8,611 nucleotides of DNA, from assembly GCA_031288035.1 (NCBI GenBank), contig JAITSG010000091.1:1-8611 (forward strand), written 5' to 3'. Position 1 is the first letter of the stretch, and each line of letters opens with the position of its first letter. The stretch comes from Rickettsiales bacterium (lineage in GTDB: Bacteria; Pseudomonadota; Alphaproteobacteria; Rs-D84; CACZYB01). Made by a program: the position numbers and the translations under genes. Below the pieces are notes generated by a model. The model did not search any database and had not been told where the DNA came from. It saw only the letters and a program-made list of their open reading frames with translations. Of this stretch, positions 1-5,995 are shown piece by piece.

Positions 1-855
1 ATCTCTCTTGGTAACGACCGCCGCCACGCCGAGCGCGCTTCCGACCGCAAGGCTCCCCACGTCGCCCATGAATATCCGCGCGGGATTCGCGTTGAACCAC
101 AGGAAGCCCAGCAGCGACCCGACTATCGCGCCTATGACGACCGCAGCCTCGCCCGCGCCGGGGACGTACGGCAGATAGAGGTACAGCGAATAGTCCGCGC
201 GGCCTATCAGGTACGATATGGCAAGGAACACCGCGAACGCGCTTATCCCCGTTATGGCCGCCAGACCGTCCACGCCGTCGGTCAGGTTATAAGAGTTCGC
301 CGAGGCCACTATGACCAGAGACACGAACAGGAAGTACATTATTCCGATGTTCCAGAATATGTTCTTGAAAAACGGCACGGACACCACGGTCCTCAGCTCG
401 GACGGCATGAGGAAATATATCCCGCCGGCGATAATAAGGCCGAGGACCGACTGCATGGCCAGCCTGGCGCGCCCCGAAAGCCCGCGATAGGCGTTCCTCG
501 CCGCGACCTTCACAAAGTCGTCGACGAACCCGATGGCGCCGAACGACACCATGGCGAACAGCATTATCCACACGTACCCGTTCCGGAGATTGCTCCACAA
601 CAGGCAGGACGCGAGCACGGAGGCGATCACCAAAAGGCCCCCCATGGTCGGCGTGCCCGTCTTGCCAAGGTGGGTCTGCGGCCCCTCCTTGCGAATCGGC
701 TGCTGGAACTTGGAGCGCATGTACGCGATGAAACGCGAGCCGAACGCCAGGTATATCGCCAGCGCCGTCATCAGCGCCCCGCCCGTCCTGAACGATATGT
801 AGCGGAACAAATTCAAAATTCCTCCGTCGGAACCGGATATAAGAGAATAGAACAT
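1..855 (-). CDS. mraY: Phospho-N-acetylmuramoyl-pentapeptide transferase MraY (C-terminus cut by window edge)
   Basis: Integral inner-membrane enzyme that transfers phospho-MurNAc-pentapeptide from UDP to undecaprenyl phosphate, making lipid I. I read 285 codons from ATG at 855 to the left edge; the family is about 360 residues, so roughly the last fifth, including the His-rich loop, is missing. Visible family motifs are GKTGTPTMGG (64-73), the catalytic-region FVDDF with Asp112 and Asp113, NSYNLTDGVDGL (187-198) and FNANPARIFMGD ending in Asp265. These match the usual spacing of the polyprenyl-phosphate GlcNAc/MurNAc transferase family. Several hydrophobic helices lie between them. The ATG follows AAAGAAAGG at a suitable distance. 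The gene begins its own transcription unit instead of following murF as in a classical dcw cluster; what lies downstream is outside the window. Identification is very secure. Confidence 0.97.
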   Translation of the reverse strand, partial: MFYSLISGSDGGILNLFRYISFRTGGALMTALAIYLAFGSRFIAYMRSKFQQPIRKEGPQTHLGKTGTPTMGGLLVIASVLASCLLWSNLRNGYVWIMLFAMVSFGAIGFVDDFVKVAARNAYRGLSGRARLAMQSVLGLIIAGGIYFLMPSELRTVVSVPFFKNIFWNIGIMYFLFVSLVIVASANSYNLTDGVDGLAAITGISAFAVFLAISYLIGRADYSLYLYLPYVPGAGEAAVVIGAIVGSLLGFLWFNANPARIFMGDVGSLAVGSALGVAAVVTKRD

Positions 856-877
856 TTTGGGCCTTTCTTTGCGGTAG

Positions 878-886
878 ATTATAGCA
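878..886 (-). promoter_or_regulatory. Extended -10 promoter for mraY
   Basis: On the minus strand this reads TGC then TATAAT, a perfect -10 hexamer with the TGn extension. No good -35 box is found at 16-18 bases, which extended -10 promoters tolerate; a run of eight A lies just upstream (896-903). The expected start point near 871 would give a leader of about 16 bases that still includes AAAGAAAGG before the mraY ATG. On the opposite strand of the same gap, a weak TAATAT at 929-934 could be the -10 of the DUF3126 gene, but it has no convincing -35. Confidence 0.6.
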
Positions 887-961
887 CGACCGCTATTTTT
901 TTTGCTAGAAAATTTTTGGCCCCCGCTGTAATATGCATCAGAGGGGTGAAAGAGAGAAAGC

Positions 962-1171
962 ATGCGAGCAGACGACATGAGGAAGGTCGAGAGATTCTTG
1001 AACGAAAAGTTCGCCAAGGGCGCGATAACCCTAAAATCCGGAAAGGCGGACGACGACATGGCCGAAGCCTATATAGACGGCGAATTCGTCGGCACCGTGT
1101 ACCGCGACGACGAGGAAAACGAAGTGTCGTTCGACTTCAACATGACCATACTGGACATAGACCTGAAATAA
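962..1171 (+). CDS. DUF3126 family protein, 69 aa
   Basis: Small acidic, soluble protein of unknown function. It matches my knowledge of DUF3126 (PF11324): an N-terminal helix with the pattern KVERFLNEKF (8-17), a DDMAEAYIDGEFVG stretch, the RDDEE run, and the highly typical ending F-N-M-T-I-L-D-I-D-L. It has no signal peptide or membrane segment. The family is close to universal in, and largely restricted to, Alphaproteobacteria, which makes it the best taxonomic marker here. ATG 962 follows GAGAGAAAG; the in-frame ATG at 977 is an alternative that would remove five residues. It is divergent from mraY (106-base gap) and convergent with murJ, so it appears monocistronic. All four isoleucine codons are ATA. 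No role should be assigned. Confidence 0.9.
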   Translation: MRADDMRKVERFLNEKFAKGAITLKSGKADDDMAEAYIDGEFVGTVYRDDEENEVSFDFNMTILDIDLK

Positions 1172-1259
1172 AATCCGGCATTCGTCCGGCCGACCGGCCC
1201 GGGAAAGGACGCACGCTGCACGGCGGCGACCCGGACGCCAGAGAGCCGGCTGCTGGATT
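1172..1259. repeat. Imperfect inverted repeat in the DUF3126/murJ convergent gap
   Basis: AATCCGGCA at 1172-1180 pairs with TGCTGGATT at 1251-1259 (one G-T wobble). Nested inside, CGTCCGG at 1183-1189 pairs with CCGGACG at 1231-1237. The remaining GC-rich interior can fold further. On the minus strand the distal arm runs into ATTTTATTT, so the element could act as a loose terminator for murJ, although that T-rich stretch overlaps the 3' end of the DUF3126 gene. The 135-base gap (1172-1306) holds no gene. Chance pairing in GC-rich DNA cannot be excluded. Confidence 0.35.
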
Positions 1260-1306
1260 CCTCCCCTGACCGAGTGTTCCAAGGCGCCCGTCCGCCAAAC
1301 CAGATG

Positions 1307-2818
1307 CTACCGCGGACGCTTTCCCAAGTCAACCGCCAGATTCATGATCGCAAAATAGGCGGCGGCCCCGACCGCGCCGACAATGGCGAGAGAGCCGAAC
1401 TTCGCCGCTGCTGTCGCGAATGGCAGGAAGCGCACCGCGAACGCGGCCGCGCCCACCACCGCCGCCGATGCGGCCGCGGAAATTACAAGCGTGCGCACAG
1501 TCCACGGATATATCCTCATGAGCCCCCTCGAGCGCGCTACGGCGCACAGTATCGAGAACAAGAGCCAGTTGGTCGCGGACACGCTGCCCACTATGCCGAC
1601 GTATCCGAACCCGGCGTGCAGGGCGGCGGTCAGCGCGAGATTCGCGACCATGACGGCGAACGAGGCCCTCATGGGCGTCTTCGTGTCCCCGCGCGCGTAA
1701 AACACGTTCACCATCTGCTTGGCGAATACCAGCGCCGGCATTCCCGCGCACAGCACCGCCAGGGCCCGCGCGGACGCGACGGAGTCCGAATGCGCGAACC
1801 GCCCGCGCTCGAAAAACACCTCGAACAGGGGAAGGGCGAACGCGGCCAGGGCGAACGCGGCCGGAATCGAAAGCACGCCCGCGAGGGCGAGGGAGCGGTT
1901 GAAGCTGTCCCCGGCCTTCTTGTCCTCGCCCATCCTGGCGTGGCGCGAAAGCTTCGGCAGCATGACCGTGGCCACCGCAACGCCGACTATGCCCACCGGA
2001 AGCTGGTTGAGCCTGTCGGCGTAGTATATCCACGACGTCGCGCCGTTCTGGGACGTGGCGAATATGGTGCCGATAAGTATGTTTATGTGGTATATGCCGG
2101 CGCCGAGCAAGCCGGGGCCGAGCCTCCTGAAAAACTCCCCGACCCTGGGCGAGAACCTCGCCTTGAGGCTTATCGCGCCGAATCCGCGCCGCGCCGCCAT
2201 CCACCACAGCATGGCAAGCTGGATTACGCCAGCCGCGGCCACCCCCCACGCAAGCCAGAAGGCCGCGCCCGTCCCGGCCCCCGCGGCCGCCGCGGCTATC
2301 ATGACGAGGTTGAGGATTATCGGCGATACCGCGTACGGCTTGAACATGCCCAGGCTGTTCAGTATGCTGCCGAAAAACGACGCCGCGGCCACGAACGCCA
2401 TGAACGGAAACGTTATCCGGGCGAGCGAGACTGTCATCGCGAACTTGCCCGGATCGGACGCGAATCCGGGGGCCACCGCGCCCACTACGGCCGGCATGGC
2501 GAGCTCGCACAGCAAAGTCGCAAACAAAAGCATGTAGAACAGGAACGCGAAGACGTCCCTGGACAGCATCCTCGCGCTTTCCTCCCCCTCGGCCCGCATG
2601 GCGCCGGAAAACAGGGGGATGAACACCGAGCCGAACGCCCCCTCGGCGAATATGGAGCGGAACAGGTTCGGTATCTTGAACGCGACGAAGAACGCATCGG
2701 CCGCGGCGCCGGCGCCGAGGAACTTGGCTATCATGAAATCGCGCACGAAACCCGCCGCCCGGCTTACGCCCGTGATGGCCCCGACCCACAGGCCGTTCTT
2801 TAGCGTTGAATTTTCCAT
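1307..2818 (-). CDS. murJ: Lipid II flippase MurJ
   Basis: Polytopic inner-membrane flippase of the MATE/MOP superfamily that moves lipid II to the periplasmic face for peptidoglycan assembly. The protein is 503 aa, normal for the family (about 500), with some fourteen hydrophobic segments. Residues equivalent to E. coli Arg18, Arg24, Asp39, Arg52 and Arg270 are all present: SRAAGFVRD (Arg20, Arg26), DAFFVAFKIPN (Asp41), Arg54, and YYADRL (Arg269). FFERGRF (335-341) and FYARGDTKTP (373-382) are further hallmarks. I chose ATG 2818 (MENSTLKNGLW) because the family begins this way; the frame stays open upstream to 3022, but that extension lies inside bamD and has no MurJ character. There is no Shine-Dalgarno sequence before the start; see the promoter entry. 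It is divergent from bamD and convergent with DUF3126. Confidence 0.96.
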   Translation of the reverse strand: MENSTLKNGLWVGAITGVSRAAGFVRDFMIAKFLGAGAAADAFFVAFKIPNLFRSIFAEGAFGSVFIPLFSGAMRAEGEESARMLSRDVFAFLFYMLLFATLLCELAMPAVVGAVAPGFASDPGKFAMTVSLARITFPFMAFVAAASFFGSILNSLGMFKPYAVSPIILNLVMIAAAAAGAGTGAAFWLAWGVAAAGVIQLAMLWWMAARRGFGAISLKARFSPRVGEFFRRLGPGLLGAGIYHINILIGTIFATSQNGATSWIYYADRLNQLPVGIVGVAVATVMLPKLSRHARMGEDKKAGDSFNRSLALAGVLSIPAAFALAAFALPLFEVFFERGRFAHSDSVASARALAVLCAGMPALVFAKQMVNVFYARGDTKTPMRASFAVMVANLALTAALHAGFGYVGIVGSVSATNWLLFSILCAVARSRGLMRIYPWTVRTLVISAAASAAVVGAAAFAVRFLPFATAAAKFGSLAIVGAVGAAAYFAIMNLAVDLGKRPR

Positions 2819-2833
2819 GCGGACAAGTATAAT
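2806..2833 (+). promoter_or_regulatory. Candidate bamD promoter, overlapping the murJ promoter
   Basis: TTGAAT (2806-2811) and a perfect TATAAT (2828-2833) are separated by 16 bases. The -10 box ends ten bases before the bamD ATG at 2844, so the expected start point near 2840 leaves a leader of about four bases. The -35 box lies inside murJ codons 3-5. The -10 box shares 2828-2831 with the opposing murJ -10 box. Confidence 0.62.
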
Positions 2834-2854
2834 ACCGTAGACTATGTTGCGCAA
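2826..2854 (-). promoter_or_regulatory. Candidate murJ promoter, overlapping the bamD promoter
   Basis: On the minus strand, TTGCGC (2849-2854) is followed after 17 bases by TATACT (2826-2831). Only seven bases separate the -10 box from the murJ ATG, so transcription would begin at or within a base of the A of the start codon. The -35 half lies inside the first codons of bamD. The -35 matches consensus at only three positions, so the -10 and its placement carry the call. Confidence 0.5.
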
Positions 2855-3602
2855 TTCAAAATTCATATCGCTCTGCGTGCCGCTCGCCCTTTGCGCCTGC
2901 GCGGCCGCGGAAATAGACTTCTCCGCCGTGCCGGACGACAAGATATACGAAACGGGCGTCAGGCACATAGAGGAAGACATGTACGACGCCGCGATAAACG
3001 AGCTCAAGCAGCTCGAATACAACTATCCGTATTCGCCGTACGTCCTTCGGTCCTGGCTGGCCCTCGGGTACGCCCAGTACCTTGCCAAAAAATATCCCGA
3101 CGCGATAGAAACGTTCATGAAGGCGGCGAGGATACAGCCGGGCGCGAAGGAAATCCCATACGCACAGTACATGATAGCCATGTCGTTCTATTCCCAGATC
3201 TCGCCCATCAACCGCGAGCAGAGGAATACCGAATCGGCCCTGGCGGCCATGGAAAAACTCGTCCGCGAACACCCGGAGGGCGAGTACGCGGCCGATGTGA
3301 AGCCGAAGATGATCGAGGCGCGCAACACCCTTGCCGCCAAGCAGATGTTCATAGCGCGCGAGCTGGTGCGCGCGAGGAACTATCTCGGCGCGCTTAACCG
3401 CTATCAGACGGTGATAGCGAGGTACGACACGACCCTTTACGCCCCCGAGGCCCTGTTCCGTACGGTGGAGCTCTACGACGTCCTGGCCCAGCGCGCGGAC
3501 GCCGGCAACATGCTCAGGATCCTGGAGCTCAACCATCCCAAGAGCGAGTGGACGGCCAAGGCGAGGCGCGTAATGGTCACGCCAGCGAAAAATAATCCTT
3601 GA
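2844..3602 (+). CDS. bamD: Outer-membrane assembly lipoprotein BamD
   Basis: Essential TPR lipoprotein of the BAM complex that, with BamA, inserts beta-barrel proteins into the outer membrane. The protein is 252 aa, close to the usual size of about 245. A short signal peptide with Arg3 and Lys6 leads to the lipobox L-C-A-C with Cys19 as the likely lipidated residue (the Cys at -2 is uncommon). VPDDKIYETG (29-38) and YPYSPY (61-66) are typical of BamD, followed by helical TPR-like repeats through about residue 240. An in-frame TAG at 2838 rules out a longer start, and there is no Shine-Dalgarno sequence, which fits the near-leaderless promoter. Its 3' end overlaps the end of tatD by 26 bases. 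It is not beside lpxC or recN, its common alphaproteobacterial neighbours. Ten of its fifteen isoleucines are ATA. Confidence 0.93.
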   Translation: MLRNSKFISLCVPLALCACAAAEIDFSAVPDDKIYETGVRHIEEDMYDAAINELKQLEYNYPYSPYVLRSWLALGYAQYLAKKYPDAIETFMKAARIQPGAKEIPYAQYMIAMSFYSQISPINREQRNTESALAAMEKLVREHPEGEYAADVKPKMIEARNTLAAKQMFIARELVRARNYLGALNRYQTVIARYDTTLYAPEALFRTVELYDVLAQRADAGNMLRILELNHPKSEWTAKARRVMVTPAKNNP

Positions 3603-4326
3603 AATTCCTCGTCGTGACGTCCTCTATGTCTTCTTGCGACATGCCGTATATCCCGGCAAGCTTCGCGGCGACGTGCGTCACGAACGCGGGCTCGTTCTCC
3701 CTGCCCCTGTGCGGGACGGGGGCGAGGAACGGCGCGTCGGTCTCGATTATCGCGCGGCCGGGCGGCACGAGCGAGAACGAATCGCAAATCTCGCCCGCGC
3801 TCTTGAACGTTATAATGCCGCTGGCCGATATGAGGAAGCCCGCCTCAAGCGCGAAATCGCGCAGCCTGGCGTCGCCGGTGAAGCTGTGCACCACCGCCCT
3901 GAACTTCCCGCGGCCAAGCTCGTCGTCCAGTATCTTCAGCATGTCGTCGTTGGAATCCCGGTTGTGGAGCAGCAGGGGAAGCCCGGTTTCCCGCGCAAGC
4001 CGTATGTGCGCGCGGAAATTCTTTTCCTGCGCCTTTTTCGGCGGATCGTCGCCGTAGTGATAGTCCAGCCCGGTCTCGCCTATGGCTATAACCCCTTTCG
4101 ACAGCCTGGCGCGGAGCTCGTCCTCGCCGGCAGGCTCGGCCGCCTCGGCCGGATGCAGGCCTACCGCGTGGTACACGCCGGGCATGTCGAACCGCTCGAT
4201 CTCGTCCCATGACCCGCGCGAGCTGGACGGCGACAGGATGATCCCGACGCCGGCGGCCTTCGCCCGCCTGACCGCCCCCGCGGGATCGGACAGCATGTAA
4301 AGATGGCAGTGCGAATCTATCAGCAT
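3577..4326 (-). CDS. tatD: TatD family metal-dependent DNase
   Basis: TIM-barrel metal-dependent hydrolase of the TatD family, cytoplasmic, with 3'-5' exonuclease activity on DNA (and RNA) in characterised members. The protein is 249 aa, a normal size. Metal ligands are in place: H6 and H8 of DSHCHL, E84 in IGETGLDYHY, H121 in LLHNRDSNDD, H147 in VHSFTG, and D197 in ETDAPFLAP. SASGIITFK (167-175) and PHRGRENEP (205-213) are further family signatures. The ATG overlaps the end of holB by seven bases, and GGTGGAG just upstream can serve as a ribosome site, so translation is probably coupled to holB. It is the last gene of the five-gene operon. Its 3' end overlaps convergently with bamD, leaving no intergenic terminator. 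Confidence 0.95.
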   Translation of the reverse strand: MLIDSHCHLYMLSDPAGAVRRAKAAGVGIILSPSSSRGSWDEIERFDMPGVYHAVGLHPAEAAEPAGEDELRARLSKGVIAIGETGLDYHYGDDPPKKAQEKNFRAHIRLARETGLPLLLHNRDSNDDMLKILDDELGRGKFRAVVHSFTGDARLRDFALEAGFLISASGIITFKSAGEICDSFSLVPPGRAIIETDAPFLAPVPHRGRENEPAFVTHVAAKLAGIYGMSQEDIEDVTTRNFKDYFSLA

Positions 4327-5381
4327 TTCTCCACCATGTGCATAAGGCTTATCACCACGGCGGCGCGGTCGAGGTTAAGTCGCGCCTCGGAAATCCGCCT
4401 GCGCACGGCGTCGCGCGCCCTGAACGCGGCCTCGCCGGGCGCGGCTCTTATCTTGCCGTTCAGCATGGAGAGCAGCATGTCGGAGAATATCTCGAAGTGC
4501 TCGTCCGAACTTACCAGGGCGGCGAGCCTCCTTAAGTCGCCGGACGCGAGAGCGCGCGCCATGTCCGGGCCGCCGAAACCGCAGAACCGGACCGCGCGGC
4601 CGATGCTTCCGCGCGCGAACCTCAACGCCTCGGCCCTGTCCGCGCCCGCCAGGCCGGGCAGGTGGATGCCGGCCAGCCGCTCCATGTCCGCATCGGATAT
4701 CCGCCCCAGGCGAATCGCGCGGCACCGCGACCGTATCGTGCCGAGAACGCGCCCGGGATTGTGGCATACCAGCATGATTATCGAAGTCGCGGGCGGCTCC
4801 TCCAGCAGCTTCAAAAGCGCGTTCTGCGCGTTCGCGTTCATCTCGTCCGCCGAGTCGATAAGAGCCACGCGGTACCCCCCCTCGGCCGGCGTGGTGGAAA
4901 AGAATTCGTTCAGGGCGCGCACCTGCTCCACCGTGATTTCGGTCCGCCTTTTCGCCCGGTCCGCTCCGATATATCCGCGCTCCACGATCTTGAAATCCGC
5001 CAAGGCGCCGGAGAGCATCCTATCGTAGACGGAATGCGACGGGGGCAGGGCCAGGGCGCCGTTGTCCGGCTCGGCCGCCGGCGTTTCCGGAACGCCGCCC
5101 GGCTCGTCCACGCCCGCGCCGTCGCCATAGTCCGCTTCCTCGTCGCCCTCCGGCGGGACGAGGCTTCCCATGTCGAGCGCGGGCGCAAAGCCCGCCTTGG
5201 CGCCCGGATTGTTGTGCGCGAACACATAGCGCGCGGCGCGGTACGCAAACGTGGCCTTCCCCACGCCCATCCCGCCCGTTATCAGCAGCGAGTGGTGCAA
5301 AGCCCCAGCGCTGAACGAACGGAGGAACTCTTCCTCTGCGTAACCTTGCGACAGCAGGATTTTCGTCTCTATCGGGTTCAA
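4320..5381 (-). CDS. holB: DNA polymerase III delta' subunit (HolB)
   Basis: Clamp-loader subunit of the replicative polymerase, AAA+ fold. The protein is 353 aa from the TTG at 5381. There is no ATG in this frame between the open upstream extension and the P-loop, and TTG is preceded by GGAGG ten bases away and overlaps the tmk stop, so TTG is the likely start. Motifs are GGMGVGKAT (P-loop, 36-44), RVALIDSADEMN (Walker B region, 171-182), NALLKLLEEPP (187-197) and SRC (218-220). LPPSHSVYDRM (112-122) resembles the alphaproteobacterial delta' pattern. Between about 74 and 111 there is an acidic, Gly/Pro-rich stretch with no cysteines where zinc-binding relatives carry their Cys module; it is probably a flexible insertion. 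A tau/gamma (DnaX) assignment is less likely because of the size and the missing Cys module. It overlaps tmk by 4 bases and tatD by 7. Confidence 0.92.
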   Translation of the reverse strand: MNPIETKILLSQGYAEEEFLRSFSAGALHHSLLITGGMGVGKATFAYRAARYVFAHNNPGAKAGFAPALDMGSLVPPEGDEEADYGDGAGVDEPGGVPETPAAEPDNGALALPPSHSVYDRMLSGALADFKIVERGYIGADRAKRRTEITVEQVRALNEFFSTTPAEGGYRVALIDSADEMNANAQNALLKLLEEPPATSIIMLVCHNPGRVLGTIRSRCRAIRLGRISDADMERLAGIHLPGLAGADRAEALRFARGSIGRAVRFCGFGGPDMARALASGDLRRLAALVSSDEHFEIFSDMLLSMLNGKIRAAPGEAAFRARDAVRRRISEARLNLDRAAVVISLMHMVEKC

Positions 5382-5995
5382 CGAAGCGCGGCCTCCACTA
5401 TTTCCATTATCCTTCCCGTGACTTCCGGTATCGTGCCCCTGGCGTTTATCACGCGATAGCGGGCGGGATAACGCCCGGCAAGCTCCCGGAATCCGAACAG
5501 TCCCTTCTTGAGCCAGTCGCTCCCCTCGCGCTCGAATACGTTCATCTCGGTCAAGGTGCCGTACGCCGCGTCCTCCGGCACGTCGAACAGAACCGTCAAG
5601 TCCGGCATCATGCCGCCGAACGCTATGCGGTGAAGCTCCTCCATCCTCTCGATCCCCAGGCCGTGGGCGTAGCCCTGGTACGCGAAGGTGGTGTCGGCGA
5701 ACCGGTCGCACAGCACGACCCTGCCCGCGGACAGCGCCGGCCGGATGACCGTGTCTATGTGGTGCGAGCGCGCGGCGTTGAACAACAGCGCCTGCGTCAT
5801 GGGCGACTGCGCCCCCACGTCGGCCTTGAGTATGGTCGCGCGGAGCCTCTCGCCAAGCTCGGTCCCGCCCGGCTCGCGCGTCATGACGACATCGCGCCCG
5901 AGGCTCCTTATCCTTTCCGCGACGATGGGAAGCTGGGTCGTCTTGCCCACGCCCTCGCCGCCCTCGAACGTTATGAAATATCCTTTTCCCGTCAT
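5378..5995 (-). CDS. tmk: Thymidylate kinase
   Basis: Phosphorylates dTMP to dTDP in the cytoplasm, an essential step to dTTP. The protein is 205 aa, the usual size. Motifs are FEGGEGVGKTT (P-loop, 10-20), TREPGGT (39-45) binding the nucleotide, CDRFADTTFAYQG (96-108) with the DR[YHF] signature, and PDLTVLFDVP (131-140). The LID segment (142-160) keeps FERE but is short and holds a single arginine, unlike the Arg-rich LID of E. coli-type enzymes. The start at 5995 shares ATGA with the stop of the upstream DacA-like gene, implying coupled translation; the open frame continues further upstream but lacks kinase character. tmk next to holB is a common alphaproteobacterial arrangement. Confidence 0.96.
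   Translation of the reverse strand: MTGKGYFITFEGGEGVGKTTQLPIVAERIRSLGRDVVMTREPGGTELGERLRATILKADVGAQSPMTQALLFNAARSHHIDTVIRPALSAGRVVLCDRFADTTFAYQGYAHGLGIERMEELHRIAFGGMMPDLTVLFDVPEDAAYGTLTEMNVFEREGSDWLKKGLFGFRELAGRYPARYRVINARGTIPEVTGRIMEIVEAALR

Noticed and set aside
881..903. Small hairpin ATAGC/GCTAT followed by eight T on the plus strand, terminator-like
   Set aside because: Only five base pairs, and no gene runs into it on the plus strand; the same bases are better explained as the mraY extended -10 region and its A-tract.
1835..1864. 15-bp near-perfect tandem repeat in murJ encoding AAFAL twice
   Set aside because: The protein keeps the normal family length at this membrane helix, so it is more likely alanine-rich codon repetition than a duplication.
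1329..2789. 486-codon minus-strand frame within murJ
   Set aside because: Out-of-frame shadow of murJ with Arg/Gly-rich low-complexity translation and no start signal.
1274..2803. Long plus-strand open frame of 509 codons opposite murJ
   Set aside because: It mirrors murJ in a GC-rich region with few stops, has a composition dominated by Arg, Gly, Pro and His, and resembles no family; murJ on the other strand is unmistakable.
2819..3022. N-terminal extension of MurJ up to 3022
   Set aside because: The extra 68 residues are antisense to bamD; the family begins at the MENSTLKN segment.
4662..5459. 265-codon plus-strand frame opposite holB
   Set aside because: Shadow of holB; Arg/His-rich, no motif, no ribosome site.
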